Of a stretch of DNA of 64,000 bases, positions 37,800 through 47,774 are shown in pieces. Positions within the stretch are counted from its first letter, which is position 1, and each line of letters opens with the position of its first letter. The position numbers and the translations under genes were made by a program. Source of the DNA: Pseudomonadota bacterium (GTDB lineage: Bacteria > Pseudomonadota > Gammaproteobacteria > Burkholderiales > Eutrophovitaceae); contig JAQBTV010000003.1 of the NCBI GenBank assembly GCA_027624715.1, forward strand, positions 1 through 64,000, written 5' to 3'. A model generated the notes under the pieces. It did not search any database. It was not told the origin of the DNA and worked only from the letters and a program-made list of their open reading frames with translations.

Positions 37800-38672
37800 A
37801 TGTTTAAGAAGCTACTGTTACTTTTTATCTTGCTACTGAGCATGTTGTTTGCTGGGAATATGGCTCATGCGCTATCAATAAAGATTGGCTATAACGATAC
37901 ATCCTACGACGAAGCTACTGCAGCGTTATTTAAAATTGTTTTTGAACGGTCCGGATATAACGTGTCCGAGATCAAAGGCGACTCTGATGTACTACTTTCC
38001 ATGCTGGATCGTGGTGAGATTGATTTCTATCTATCCGCTTGGCTACCGGGGCGAGACGCCAAAAGTTTTGCCGCTTACCAGGAGAGCCTAACGTTAGTCA
38101 CGCCGCTCTACGAAAATGCCTCATATTTCTTTGCAGTTCCAGCTTATATTCCGCAATCTATGCTGAATACCATAGAGGATCTATCCAAACCCGAGATTAT
38201 TGGAAAGATGAATAAATCAATAGTCATAGACAAAAGAGATAGGGCTCTAGCAAAAGTAATGGAGAAAGCCTTTGCGGCTTACGGGCTCAGCAGCTCTGGT
38301 TATGAACTCATCAATATGAACTCCCAGAATTGGGATGCCGATTTAAAAAATCGTCTTGAGGAGAAAACTTGGTTTACCGTTCCAATGACGAAACCTCATC
38401 TTCTGAATTTAACTAAAAAATTCAGATTGATTAAAGATACTCAAAACGCAATCGGGGGTGAAGATACAGCTTGGTTAGTAGTCAACAAGAAAACCGAAAA
38501 GAAAATTGCCACTCATATCTTCGAAATTATCAGCAGAATGAAGCTCTCTACGAAGTGGGTTGCTGAAATAAATCAAATGGCACAGGACAATAATTGGCCG
38601 CATTATGTAGCAGCTAGAGCGTGGATGGCCTCTCATACTTATACAGTCGAATATTGGATTTCCAGCGAATAA
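37800..38672 (+). CDS. Glycine betaine-type ABC substrate-binding protein
   Basis: 290 residues with a signal peptide (to about NMAHA-LSI) and AAGG-like ribosome site 9 bases upstream. The OpuAC/ProX fold is indicated by IKIGYNDTSYDEATAALF, the LSAWLPG ligand loop and the repeated two-lobe pattern. It probably binds a quaternary ammonium osmolyte in the periplasm. No permease or ATPase gene accompanies it. Confidence 0.82.
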   Translation: MFKKLLLLFILLLSMLFAGNMAHALSIKIGYNDTSYDEATAALFKIVFERSGYNVSEIKGDSDVLLSMLDRGEIDFYLSAWLPGRDAKSFAAYQESLTLVTPLYENASYFFAVPAYIPQSMLNTIEDLSKPEIIGKMNKSIVIDKRDRALAKVMEKAFAAYGLSSSGYELINMNSQNWDADLKNRLEEKTWFTVPMTKPHLLNLTKKFRLIKDTQNAIGGEDTAWLVVNKKTEKKIATHIFEIISRMKLSTKWVAEINQMAQDNNWPHYVAARAWMASHTYTVEYWISSE

Positions 38673-38729
38673 CGCCGCCTACTTGTTAGGGTGAGCGTGT
38701 CCCTAGTAATTGAATGACTTTAGACGCCT

Positions 38730-39290
38730 CTATACATCAGTTCCTGTGTAGTACTTCGGATGATTTTTCCTAACTACGATGCTGTCAGAAGCGTAAGCAT
38801 GACAAGAACCAATCAGCGCGGATCGCTCCTCGACTCCAGATTGCTTAACTCGATGCATACGATCATGATATGTGGTTTGAAAGGCGGTTGTTGCTATAGG
38901 TCCAAGTAGCTCCACCATGTGTGTACACCCTTGTATGCCGCCCAGCAACTCGATAACCTTTTTGCGCCAACCTCTCGCAATGGAGCATCCCACCAATCTT
39001 TTAAAGTTAGGGACAATATCACCGCAAATATTATAAGGTCCCCAAATATTGCGCGCCTCCACATCAAGAACGCGGAGATCAACATCTACTGTCAATCGAA
39101 TCCACATCTCATGAATTGGCTCACCTGGTTTTACTAGGCCACGATCCATATTTTCAAATGCTATGCTCTTCTTATCGATCAGCGTACCCTCAATGTCGTA
39201 GTTACCATCATGCCGTCGATAACCGAGAACTTCGACTTGTCTTGTATGCAGTTGATCACGCGGAGCCGCTTCAGGGATTGATGAACTCAA
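38730..39290 (-). CDS. DUF2889 family protein
   Basis: 186 residues. The pattern HTRQVEVLGYRRHDGNYDIEGTLID and a C-terminal GCTHMVELLGPIATTAFQT are diagnostic of DUF2889, a family of unknown function often near CoA-thioester or aromatic degradation genes. No signal peptide. It is divergent from the thioesterase gene at 39418. Confidence 0.82.
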   Translation of the reverse strand: MSSSIPEAAPRDQLHTRQVEVLGYRRHDGNYDIEGTLIDKKSIAFENMDRGLVKPGEPIHEMWIRLTVDVDLRVLDVEARNIWGPYNICGDIVPNFKRLVGCSIARGWRKKVIELLGGIQGCTHMVELLGPIATTAFQTTYHDRMHRVKQSGVEERSALIGSCHAYASDSIVVRKNHPKYYTGTDV

Positions 39291-39417
39291 AACTATTCCT
39301 ATTCGCTTAAAATGACACGTGAGGACTCGACAACACTACAATTTACTACAAAGCCCTATCTTGGACTTTCTCTACAAAAAACATCAGGCCAGTAATTTAT
39401 TCATAACTTTAAACAAA

Positions 39418-39831
39418 ATGGCGACAACAAAACCTAAGCACACATGCGAAATCATAATTACTTTTGGTGATTGTGATCCTGCAGGGATCGTATTTTATCC
39501 GAACTTCTACCGATTCATTGATAGAACTTTTCATGACTGGCTTAGGCAGTGGGGCAGCCACAATGCGCTTGCGAGTCGCGTTAATGGATTGGCGTTGGGT
39601 TTAATTGAGTCCGGCGCGCAGTTCCATCATGTCGTTTTAGATGGAGATGTACTCAGGGTGGACTTGCGAATTTGCGACTGGAGGCCTAAAACATTCAGAG
39701 TTGAATACGTAGCCTATGTTTCGGACACATTGTGTTTAACAGCTTTTGAAGTGCGTGGTTTATTTCAACACATCGATAATAAAATAAGAGCCATCCAAGT
39801 TTTACCACTCAAAACAATCATTGATCCTTAA
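39418..39831 (+). CDS. 4-hydroxybenzoyl-CoA-type hotdog thioesterase
   Basis: 137 residues from the ATG at 39418; the upstream in-frame extension to 39319 has no conserved feature. The catalytic GDCDPAGIVFYPNF motif identifies a 4HBT-like acyl-CoA thioesterase. The substrate is not known; adjacency to the leucine cluster suggests a CoA ester. Its TAA stop interlocks with the stop of the convergent DUF1289 gene in a shared TTAA. Confidence 0.87.
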   Translation: MATTKPKHTCEIIITFGDCDPAGIVFYPNFYRFIDRTFHDWLRQWGSHNALASRVNGLALGLIESGAQFHHVVLDGDVLRVDLRICDWRPKTFRVEYVAYVSDTLCLTAFEVRGLFQHIDNKIRAIQVLPLKTIIDP

Positions 39832-40013
39832 TCATCTTCAGACAACATCAATAACTGTCTTCCCTTCGCTAAGTGTAATACCTTGCGCTTATCATCGTCC
39901 GACATTTCAATCCATATACTGATTTCTTCTATTGTTCGAAAGCAGCCCAGACAAACCCCACTACTGGCATTTAGCTGACAGACATCGACACATGGTGATT
40001 CAATAGAACTCAT
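39828..40013 (-). CDS. DUF1289 family small cysteine protein
   Basis: 61 residues. SPCVDVCQLNASSGVCLGCFRT has the conserved four-cysteine C-x3-C ... C-x2-C arrangement of DUF1289, which probably binds zinc or an Fe-S cluster. The function is unknown. It is the last gene of the leucine cluster transcript, one base after the HMG-CoA lyase stop. Confidence 0.88.
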   Translation of the reverse strand: MSSIESPCVDVCQLNASSGVCLGCFRTIEEISIWIEMSDDDKRKVLHLAKGRQLLMLSEDD

Positions 40014-40014
40014 A

Positions 40015-40920
40015 TCACAACCGCTTCGACAGGATTGCTCGGCCAGCTCTGGAAAAGGTGGATCGTCCCAAGTGCTCGCATATATACTCCGACGCGATAA
40101 GCAGCTTATTCATATCAATTCCTGTTTCAATACCCATACCATCCAACATATAGAGCACATCCTCCGTCGAAACATTCCCTGTTGCGCCTGGAGAATAAGG
40201 ACAACCGCCGAGACCTGCTATCGAACTATCGAAAATAGATACACCCACCTCTAGCGACGAGAAAATATTCCCAATGGCCTGGCCATATGTATCGTGAAAA
40301 TGTCCGCCGAGATTTTCTATTGGCACAACTTTCGTAACATGCTCAAAAAGATCCCTAGTTCTTTGCGGAGTTCCAACTCCAACAGTATCGCCTAAAGAAA
40401 TCTCGTAACAACCCATCTCGTATAGTTGTTGGGCCACATTCACGACAATTGCGGGATCGACCGCTCCCTCGTAGGGACAGCCAAGCACGACAGATATATA
40501 TCCACGAACACGCAACCCACAACGAATAGCCTCATCGCATACTATTTTCTGTCTCTTTAGGGATTCCTTAATCGTGCAATTAGTATTCTTTTGAGAGAAC
40601 ATTTCGCTAGCTGCAGCAAAACCAGCAATCTCTTGCACTCCGGCTTCAATAGCAGCCTCCAAACCTTGCAAATTAGGCACTAACACGGGATAACAAACGT
40701 CGGATCGTATTGCCGATTGTATAAATACCTCTCTCGTATCTGCCATTTGAGGCACCCACTTCGAAGAAACAAAACTACCTACCTCAATCACCGACAAACC
40801 AGCATCCGCAAGCTTGTTAATTAGCTCCACTTTAATGTCAGTCGGCACATGTACTTTTTCGTTTTGTAATCCGTCTCGAGGTCCTACCTCCACAATTTTG
40901 ACGCGGTTCGGTATACTCAT
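40015..40920 (-). CDS. mvaB: Hydroxymethylglutaryl-CoA lyase
   Basis: 301 residues. TIM-barrel lyase cleaving HMG-CoA to acetyl-CoA and acetoacetate, the final step of leucine catabolism (LiuE role). GPRDGLQNEK at the N-terminus and GLGGCPYSPGATGNVSTED with the active-site cysteine are intact. It starts 2 bases after the liuD stop. Confidence 0.95.
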   Translation of the reverse strand: MSIPNRVKIVEVGPRDGLQNEKVHVPTDIKVELINKLADAGLSVIEVGSFVSSKWVPQMADTREVFIQSAIRSDVCYPVLVPNLQGLEAAIEAGVQEIAGFAAASEMFSQKNTNCTIKESLKRQKIVCDEAIRCGLRVRGYISVVLGCPYEGAVDPAIVVNVAQQLYEMGCYEISLGDTVGVGTPQRTRDLFEHVTKVVPIENLGGHFHDTYGQAIGNIFSSLEVGVSIFDSSIAGLGGCPYSPGATGNVSTEDVLYMLDGMGIETGIDMNKLLIASEYICEHLGRSTFSRAGRAILSKRL

Positions 40921-40922
40921 GC

Positions 40923-42929
40923 TCAGCCCCCCCTCAGCGCGAGAAGCTCTACACCCTCTAGCACTTGATCTCCCTCAGAATAAAATATCTCCACAACTAT
41001 TCCAGACATAGATGAAAGAATCGTATGTTCCATTTTCATAGCCTCCAATATAACTAAGGCCTGGTCTTTATTCACTGAGTCCCCAACCTTCACTAAAATC
41101 TGTCTGACGCGCCCAGGCAGCGGAGCGATCAATAGGCTCCCAGATTCCTCCTCCAAGTCCAAATCAAATTGGGGTCTTGATATGGCTGTTGTCTGGCCAT
41201 CACAAAAAATTGTCACTCCAGAAACACCCTCAAAGACAACACCTTCATACAAGCTTCCAGAAACATTTAATTGTATTTGATCCGAATCGTAGTGCACATC
41301 ATTAAGCTCATACTCAACTCCATTGAATATAAATTGCATTTGATTTAACCCCAAACTCAATACAACTTCGTGCGTTTGATCGCCACAGATGAATCTAAAA
41401 ATACGACTCGCATCTCGGTTAAGCCTCCAGCCATCAACATACCGCCAAGGCGAGTACGGATCTGAAGACAGGCCTGAGCCCAGCTGACCACCCAACATCC
41501 CCCTTAATTCATAAGCCAAAAACAGAGCTACAGTACTCACTAAAGTTAACTCTTGTTGTTGATGTAAGCTTTCCATGTACCGATCAATCAAACCAGTATT
41601 GAGATTTTCTGGATGTTGTTCTGCTTCGCTAAAGTTGGAGAAAGAGAGCAATGCTCTTAAAAAATTAGTATTGGTTTGAATGCCAGCTAATTGATAATCC
41701 GAAAGCGCAACCTGCAATTTATTCAAAGCAGCTTTCCTCGTTTCGGCCCAACAAATTATTTTCGCGATCATCGGGTCGTAATAAATACCCACGTCATCAC
41801 CCACCTGGACACCCGAATCAATACGCACGTCAGAATCAGCACCTCTTCGTTCTTTTAGATACTGTATACGTCCCGAAACCGGAAGAAAATTGCGCGCTGG
41901 ATTTTCCGCATACACTCTAGCCTCAATAGCATGGCCTTTTAATTTAATATCCTTTTGCTTTTTAGGTAACATCTCCCCGGAAGCAACTCTTAATTGCCAC
42001 TCCACAAGATCTTGTCCCGTAATCATTTCAGTAACTGGGTGCTCTACCTGTAACCGAGTATTCATCTCTATGAAATAAAAATGTTGGTTTTCATCCATAA
42101 TGAACTCGACGGTCCCCGCTCCCTCATAGCCCACCGCCTTCGCAACGGCGATTGCGGTCTCTCCCAAACTTCTCCGGATCTCCGCCTCAATAGCTGGAGC
42201 GGGCGCTTCCTCAATAACCTTTTGATATCTTCTTTGCAGAGAACAATCTCGCTCGAATAAGTGTACGTAATTGCCCTGCTGGTCAGCAAAAATCTGCACC
42301 TCGATATGGCGCGGCGCTTTGATATAGCGTTCTAATAAAACATGGTCGTTATTGAAACTATTTTCTGCTTCTCTTCTTGCGGCAGCTAGAGCCGTCATGA
42401 AATCGTCTAATCGATCAACAATGCGCATACCCTTCCCACCACCACCAGCGCTCGCTTTAATCAACAAAGGGAATCCTATTCGGCTCGCTTCGGTCGCAAG
42501 GACTTCGTCACTTTGATCCTCGCCATGGAAACCTGACAACAGTTTGACTCCAGCTTTTTCCGCGATCGTCTTAGCTGAACTTTTTAACCCCATAGCACGT
42601 ATCACGCTTGAGGAAGGACCAATAAACTTAATTCCCTTAGCTTCACAGAGCTCCGCAAATTCGGCGTTTTCAGACAAGAATCCATATCCTGGGTGAATAG
42701 CCTGAGCACCCGTTGTTAGCGCAGCCTCGACGATTCGTTGGCCATTTAAATAGGATTCTGTAGGTGATGCGCCACCAATCATCACGCTTTGATCGCAAAC
42801 ATGCGTGTGTAAAGCCTTCACATCAACCTCAGAGCAAACAGCTACGGTCTGCACACCCATTGCTTTCGCTGTTCGAGCAATCCGAACAGCAATTTCACCT
42901 CTATTTGCGATAAGGATCTTTGAAAACAT
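40923..42929 (-). CDS. liuD: Methylcrotonyl-CoA carboxylase biotin subunit
   Basis: 668 residues: biotin carboxylase domain (ATP-grasp glycine loop ASAGGGGKGMR), a BT-type linker domain, and a C-terminal biotinyl domain with K632 in EAMKMEHT. It carboxylates 3-methylcrotonyl-CoA together with LiuB. Encoded downstream of liuC after a 203-base gap that has a small hairpin but no recognised gene, so a separate promoter for liuD-mvaB is possible. Confidence 0.94.
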   Translation of the reverse strand: MFSKILIANRGEIAVRIARTAKAMGVQTVAVCSEVDVKALHTHVCDQSVMIGGASPTESYLNGQRIVEAALTTGAQAIHPGYGFLSENAEFAELCEAKGIKFIGPSSSVIRAMGLKSSAKTIAEKAGVKLLSGFHGEDQSDEVLATEASRIGFPLLIKASAGGGGKGMRIVDRLDDFMTALAAARREAENSFNNDHVLLERYIKAPRHIEVQIFADQQGNYVHLFERDCSLQRRYQKVIEEAPAPAIEAEIRRSLGETAIAVAKAVGYEGAGTVEFIMDENQHFYFIEMNTRLQVEHPVTEMITGQDLVEWQLRVASGEMLPKKQKDIKLKGHAIEARVYAENPARNFLPVSGRIQYLKERRGADSDVRIDSGVQVGDDVGIYYDPMIAKIICWAETRKAALNKLQVALSDYQLAGIQTNTNFLRALLSFSNFSEAEQHPENLNTGLIDRYMESLHQQQELTLVSTVALFLAYELRGMLGGQLGSGLSSDPYSPWRYVDGWRLNRDASRIFRFICGDQTHEVVLSLGLNQMQFIFNGVEYELNDVHYDSDQIQLNVSGSLYEGVVFEGVSGVTIFCDGQTTAISRPQFDLDLEEESGSLLIAPLPGRVRQILVKVGDSVNKDQALVILEAMKMEHTILSSMSGIVVEIFYSEGDQVLEGVELLALRGG

Positions 42930-43132
42930 CAGTACTTAACACTCACAATCATTTTAAGCGGTAATAAACCGCATTTATTTATAAATCGTATCTAAGAATA
43001 AATCACGAACGACTTCGGGCATCGATCTAAGCCGTAGCAGCTGCTAACTAATTAGGAATTACCTCAAAGTGAGTTTACCAACTTATCGGGCTAAACTTTA
43101 TTAAACATACCTCAACCTAGAATGTGTCGACG

Positions 43133-43933
43133 TCAATTCTCACTCTCGCCCACCCAATTCGGTTTTCTTTTTTCTAGAAAAGACCTAATACCTTCTTGTC
43201 CCTCACTAGAAGCTCGAACGCGAGCAATACGAATTGCTGTCTCATCAAGTAACCGCTGATCAAGAGCAGACTGATCAATTGTTTCAATCAGCGCTTTCGT
43301 TTCTCGATGTGCGTCAGAGCCCCCCTGTTTAAAATATTTGACAAAATTTTTGACCATGTCGTCTAAAGCGTTAGTGCCGACAACTTCATGCACTAACCCT
43401 AGACGATGAGCTTCTACGGCAGTAAACCGCTCCGCACTCATCATATATCTGCGCGCCGCACGAATACCAATAGCAGATATGACATAGGGACCAATGGTTG
43501 AAGGTATTAGTCCAATTCTGACTTCAGACAAACAAAATTGTGCTTCTTCTGAAGCGATCGCAATATCGCATGCAGACACCAATCCCATGCCGCCAGCAAA
43601 CGCATGTCCGTTAACTCGGGCAATCGTGGGTTTTGGTAGGCGATACAGCACATCTAACATCCTCGTCAAATTACCGGCGTCAGATCGATTTTCCTCGAAC
43701 GTATACTGCGACGTTCGTTTCATCCAGTTGAGATCCGCACCAGCACAAAACGATGGCCCACGCCCTGCGAGAATCACGACCTTGACCGACGAATCTTGTC
43801 CTAAAGCAACAAATGTTTCCGTTAACTCTCGAATCATCACGTCGTTAAATGCATTCCTAACATCAGGGCGATTCAACCAAACCCAAGCAACATTAGCCTG
43901 TCTTTCAATTTCGATCGTGGTTAGCATGTGCAT
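43133..43933 (-). CDS. liuC: Methylglutaconyl-CoA hydratase (enoyl-CoA hydratase family)
   Basis: 266 residues from the ATG at 43933, eight bases after an AGG; a GTG one codon earlier and an ATG two codons later are alternatives. Crotonase fold with the oxyanion loops GRGPSFCAGADLNWM and GHAFAGGMGLVSACD. The substrate is inferred from position between liuB/dehydrogenase and liuD. Confidence 0.9.
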   Translation of the reverse strand: MHMLTTIEIERQANVAWVWLNRPDVRNAFNDVMIRELTETFVALGQDSSVKVVILAGRGPSFCAGADLNWMKRTSQYTFEENRSDAGNLTRMLDVLYRLPKPTIARVNGHAFAGGMGLVSACDIAIASEEAQFCLSEVRIGLIPSTIGPYVISAIGIRAARRYMMSAERFTAVEAHRLGLVHEVVGTNALDDMVKNFVKYFKQGGSDAHRETKALIETIDQSALDQRLLDETAIRIARVRASSEGQEGIRSFLEKRKPNWVGESEN

Positions 43934-43942
43934 CACTATCGC

Positions 43943-45085
43943 CTAAAAGTACAAACGCTTTGCAACTTCTTCTAACATCACTTCAGTCGCACCACCACCA
44001 ATTGCTAAAATTCGAGCATCGCGCACAAGACGCTCAATCGGGCTTTCCTTCATACACCCCATTCCGCCAAAAAATTGTTGGCACGAGTACAGCACCTCAT
44101 TTACAAGTTCTCCTGTCAATGCCTTCAACATCGAAACCTCTTTGACGCACTCTTTATTCTCATTTACCAACCAGGCACAGTGGTAGAGCAGCGCTCGAGC
44201 CGCCTCTGTTTTTGAAGCGAGCATTGCCAATCGTTGGCGTATAACTTGTTTATCATAAAGAACGCCACCAAAAGCTTTTCGCTGCTTAGTCCACTCCGTA
44301 GTTAACCTTAAGCCAGTTAGTGCATGTCCAATAGCCATTGCCCCCAAAGCAATGCGCTCGATTTGAAAATTATTCATAACCGCGTAGAATCCGTGATTCT
44401 CTTCTCCTAAAAGACTCGCTGCAGGCAGGCGGCATTCATTAAAAACTAATTCTGCAGTATCAGATGAGCGCCAACCTTGTTTATCTAATTGGCGGCCCAC
44501 AGAAAATCCTGAAGTGCCTTTTTCAACAAGGAACATCGAAATGCCGCGGGATCCTTTTGCCTCAGGGTCAGTCTTAGCCGCAATAAAATAAAGATCGGCG
44601 TGAACACCGTTTGTAATGAACATTTTGGAGCCATTCAACACCCAATCACTACCATCCCGTCGAGCTTTTGTTCTTATTCCCGCAACATCAGAACCCGCAT
44701 CAGGTTCAGAAATCCCCACCGCTGTGATTAATTCACCTGAAATAACCCTAGGTAAATAGGTTTGTATTTGCTCAGGGGTCCCAGCATGGATTAAGTGGGG
44801 TGAGGCCATATCGGTATGCACCAATACAGTAACAATAAATCCAGCGAACGTAGACATGGATAGCGCTTCTTGAAAGACAACAGACGTAAGAAAATCCGTT
44901 TCAGCTCCACCATGCTCAATCGGATAAGTCATCCCCAACCAACCGAGCTTCCCCATTTTTCGAAGCACATCCCTTGGCGTAAAGCCCTGCTCCTCCCATT
45001 GAAGCCCATAAGGCTCAACCTCGCGCTCTAAAAATCTAGCGACTTGCTCGCGTAATGCATCATGCTCTGGCGTTGTATAAATCAT
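43943..45085 (-). CDS. Acyl-CoA dehydrogenase in the leucine cluster
   Basis: 380 residues with AAGG 6 bases before the ATG. Typical ACAD helices and FAD motifs (VGISEPDAGSDVAG, KMFITNG) are present. In this position isovaleryl-CoA dehydrogenase (LiuA) is expected, but the C-terminal block reads RDARILAIGGGATEVMLEE, unlike the IGAGTSEIRR pattern of IVD, and closer to ACADs of other branched or terpenoid acyl-CoAs. I therefore leave the substrate open. Confidence 0.85.
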   Translation of the reverse strand: MIYTTPEHDALREQVARFLEREVEPYGLQWEEQGFTPRDVLRKMGKLGWLGMTYPIEHGGAETDFLTSVVFQEALSMSTFAGFIVTVLVHTDMASPHLIHAGTPEQIQTYLPRVISGELITAVGISEPDAGSDVAGIRTKARRDGSDWVLNGSKMFITNGVHADLYFIAAKTDPEAKGSRGISMFLVEKGTSGFSVGRQLDKQGWRSSDTAELVFNECRLPAASLLGEENHGFYAVMNNFQIERIALGAMAIGHALTGLRLTTEWTKQRKAFGGVLYDKQVIRQRLAMLASKTEAARALLYHCAWLVNENKECVKEVSMLKALTGELVNEVLYSCQQFFGGMGCMKESPIERLVRDARILAIGGGATEVMLEEVAKRLYF

Positions 45086-45097
45086 AATTACCTTACA

Positions 45098-46705
45098 TTA
45101 CATTCGAAATACGCCAAATCGCGTTTCAGAAATAGGCGCATTGAGCGCTGCGGAAATTGCTAGGCTCAAAACGCGCCGGGTCTGCGCCGGATCGATAATC
45201 CCGTCATCCCATAGCCGAGCGGTTGCATAATAGGGGTGGCCTTGATGCTCATATTGCTCCATTAACGGCTTTCTAAAAGACTCCTCTTCAGCAGCCGACC
45301 AAGTCTGCCCCGTATGCTCCATAGCTTCGCGCTTCACCGTTGAGAGCACACTTGCAGCCTGCTCACCACCCATTATTGATATTCTGGCGTTAGGCCACAT
45401 CCAAAGAAATCGTGGTGAATAAGCTCGTCCACACATCCCGTAGTTGCCTGCTCCAAAACTACCTCCGATGATCACAGTGAATTTAGGTACTTTAGCGGTA
45501 GCTACCGCAGTAACTAACTTCGCGCCATCCTTCGCGATACCACCAGATTCATATTTTTGGCCCACCATAAATCCAGTAATGTTTTGCAAAAAGACCAACG
45601 GAATTTTTCGCTGACAACAGAGCTCAATAAAATGAGCGCCCTTCAGAGAAGACTCGGAAAATAAAATACCGTTGTTAGCTATAATCCCTACAGGATAACC
45701 GTTAATGCGTGCAAAACCGGTCACAAGCGTTGTGCCATATAACGCCTTAAACTCATCAAATTCACTGCCGTCAACAACACGAGCAATAATTTCTCTTACG
45801 TCGTATGGCTTGCGCAGGTCTTGTGGAACAACTCCGTATATTTCCTCGGCCGTATAGATTGGCTCAACTGGATTAATAATATTCAAATCAACTGATTTTG
45901 TTCGATTCAAATTACGTACAATCGTCCGCACAGTCTCAAGTGCATGGTGATCATTTTGTGCGTAGTGATCTACAACTCCTGATACCCTCGCATGAACGTC
46001 TGCTCCACCGAGGTCCTCTGCGCTAACGACCTCCCCAGTAGCCGCCTTCACCAAAGGTGGCCCCCCCAGGAAGATAGTACCTTGTTGCTTGACGATCACT
46101 GACTCATCTGACATCGCAGGCACATAAGCGCCACCCGCCGTACAAGAACCCATTACACATGCAATCTGTGGAATGCCCTGCGACGACATATTTGCTTGGT
46201 TAAAAAATATACGACCAAAATGCTCCCTATCCGCAAAGATTTCATCCTGATTAGGAAGGTTCCCTCCGCCAGAATCAACGAGATAAATACAAGTCAAATT
46301 ATTTTGCTGTGCAACTTCTTGAGCTCTGAGATGCTTTTTAACCGTCATCGGAAAATAAGTACCGCCCTTAACCGTGGCATCATTAGCCACTATCATGCAT
46401 TCCACTCCGGATACCCGACCTATTCCGGTCACAATGCCTGCTGAGGGAACTACGTTGTCATACATGCCGTAAGCAGCAAGCTGGGACAGCTCTAGAAACG
46501 GCGCCCCATCGTCTAGTAACGCATCAATCCTCTGGCGCGGTAGCAGCTTACCTCTAGCTACGTGTTTTGCTCGCGCCGCTTCAGAGCCACCAACGCAGAC
46601 TTGCTCATATTTTTGCTTCAAGTCTCCTACCAATGCTTCCATAGCTGTCCGACTACTAAGGAACTCCTCAGACCGAACATTTAATTTGGTTTTAATTTTA
46701 TTCAT
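45098..46705 (-). CDS. liuB: Methylcrotonyl-CoA carboxylase carboxyltransferase subunit
   Basis: 535 residues, a two-lobed carboxyltransferase. [39 protein letters not shown] and the C-terminal [10 protein letters not shown] match the MCC beta family. The start codon overlaps the rhodanese stop by four bases. 12 bases separate it from the dehydrogenase gene. Confidence 0.95.
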   Translation of the reverse strand: MNKIKTKLNVRSEEFLSSRTAMEALVGDLKQKYEQVCVGGSEAARAKHVARGKLLPRQRIDALLDDGAPFLELSQLAAYGMYDNVVPSAGIVTGIGRVSGVECMIVANDATVKGGTYFPMTVKKHLRAQEVAQQNNLTCIYLVDSGGGNLPNQDEIFADREHFGRIFFNQANMSSQGIPQIACVMGSCTAGGAYVPAMSDESVIVKQQGTIFLGGPPLVKAATGEVVSAEDLGGADVHARVSGVVDHYAQNDHHALETVRTIVRNLNRTKSVDLNIINPVEPIYTAEEIYGVVPQDLRKPYDVREIIARVVDGSEFDEFKALYGTTLVTGFARINGYPVGIIANNGILFSESSLKGAHFIELCCQRKIPLVFLQNITGFMVGQKYESGGIAKDGAKLVTAVATAKVPKFTVIIGGSFGAGNYGMCGRAYSPRFLWMWPNARISIMGGEQAASVLSTVKREAMEHTGQTWSAAEEESFRKPLMEQYEHQGHPYYATARLWDDGIIDPAQTRRVLSLAISAALNAPISETRFGVFRM

Positions 46706-47109
46706 TTCGCTACAACTTTAAACCTTTCGGAGACTGGCCCGCCAACTTGTTTCCAATTATTAAATCCGCCCTCGATATGTGCAACATCCTCCAATCCCAT
46801 ATCTTGGGCCGTCTTCGTCGCTAAGGCAGATCGCCACCCAGAAGCACAATAAAAATAAAAAAACTTTCTACTGCCAAAGACCTTTTTGTAATACGGGCTA
46901 TCTGGATCAATCCAGAACTCTAACATTCCTCTCGGAGCGTGAAATGCACCAGGAATCATTCCTTCTCGCTCTAACTCCCGCACATCCCTAATATCCACAA
47001 ACAGCGGGTCAGGATCATCGATTTTCGCAACAGCCTCATCAATCAGTATGGTTCGAACCGCTTGATTTGCCTCTGAAACTAAATCCTTAATCCCCTTCTT
47101 CAAGATCAT
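46702..47109 (-). CDS. Rhodanese-like sulfurtransferase
   Basis: 135 residues from the ATG at 47109, chosen for the AAGGGG ribosome site before it over an in-frame start at 47145 lying in the neighbouring broken gene. Single rhodanese domain with the active-site loop CASGWRS. A role in sulfur transfer or thiol chemistry is likely; why it is embedded in the liu operon is not known. Overlaps liuB by four bases. Confidence 0.88.
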   Translation of the reverse strand: MILKKGIKDLVSEANQAVRTILIDEAVAKIDDPDPLFVDIRDVRELEREGMIPGAFHAPRGMLEFWIDPDSPYYKKVFGSRKFFYFYCASGWRSALATKTAQDMGLEDVAHIEGGFNNWKQVGGPVSERFKVVAK

Positions 47110-47120
47110 TTTATCCCCTT

Positions 47121-47732
47121 TTAAAACCCACCAGTTCGTAACCATTCTCTAACCTGGTCGAGGCGGTCAGAGCCCCAAAATGGCTCGCCATCGACAATGA
47201 TATATGAAGATCCAAAAACACCTTTTTGAATAGCTATGTCGCATTCGTCTTTCAAACGCACTTTCATTTGTGGATCCTAGGTCGCGGCAATCAACTCCTC
47301 CTGAGACCCCTTAATTGAAGAAACAACCTGAGCGGCAACTTCAGGCGAGGATATATCTAACCCTTTTACGAAATACGCCTCATACAACTTCAAAATTGCT
47401 TCTTCTTGCCTTTCTGGTGCTGCAGCTTACAGCCAATAGATTAAGCGACAAGGCACTTGAGTAGAAATCGGAAATTTATCAGGTTGTTCATAAGGGATAC
47501 CCCATAGCCTTGAGGTGCGCTCCATATCTCTTTTGGAGTACTCCCCCTTCAAAGGCCACATCGGAAGAGGCATACCACCCGTCACTTTGAATGCTACACC
47601 AAGCATAAACGGTTTCCAAGAAATTTCCCGGCCAAACTCATCACCAATCGCCCTAATTTTGGTAGCTGCAAAATATCCAAATGGCGACGAAAAATCAAAA
47701 TAAAACTCTATCTCTTTAATAGCAACTCCCAT
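47121..47732 (-). pseudogene. DsbA-fold isomerase (2-hydroxychromene-2-carboxylate type) with two stops
   Basis: From the ATG at 47732 the frame reads EIEFYFDFSSPFGYFAATKI, the start of the HCCA isomerase/kappa-GST-like family, and runs to WL before a TAA at 47427-47429. The same frame continues as AAAPERQEEAIL..., meets a TAG at 47277-47279, then finishes with GVFGSSYIIVDGEPFWGSDR and a final stop at 47121. Total 203 codons is the normal family length and no frameshift exists. Both stops are one C-to-T change from glutamine codons. It is probably a young pseudogene; readthrough cannot be excluded. Confidence 0.85.
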
Positions 47733-47774
47733 CTCCAATTTCCTTATCGACCCAAATCATCAAATCTTCAATTA

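Noticed and set aside
42958-42972. Hairpin GCGGT-AATAA-ACCGC in the liuC-liuD gap as a terminator
   Set aside because: On the minus strand, the direction of these genes, it is followed by TTAAAATG and not a T-run; the stem is only five pairs.
47109-47145. Longer start for the rhodanese gene
   Set aside because: The extension lies in the 3' end of the broken isomerase gene, while the ATG at 47109 has a strong AAGGGG ribosome site.
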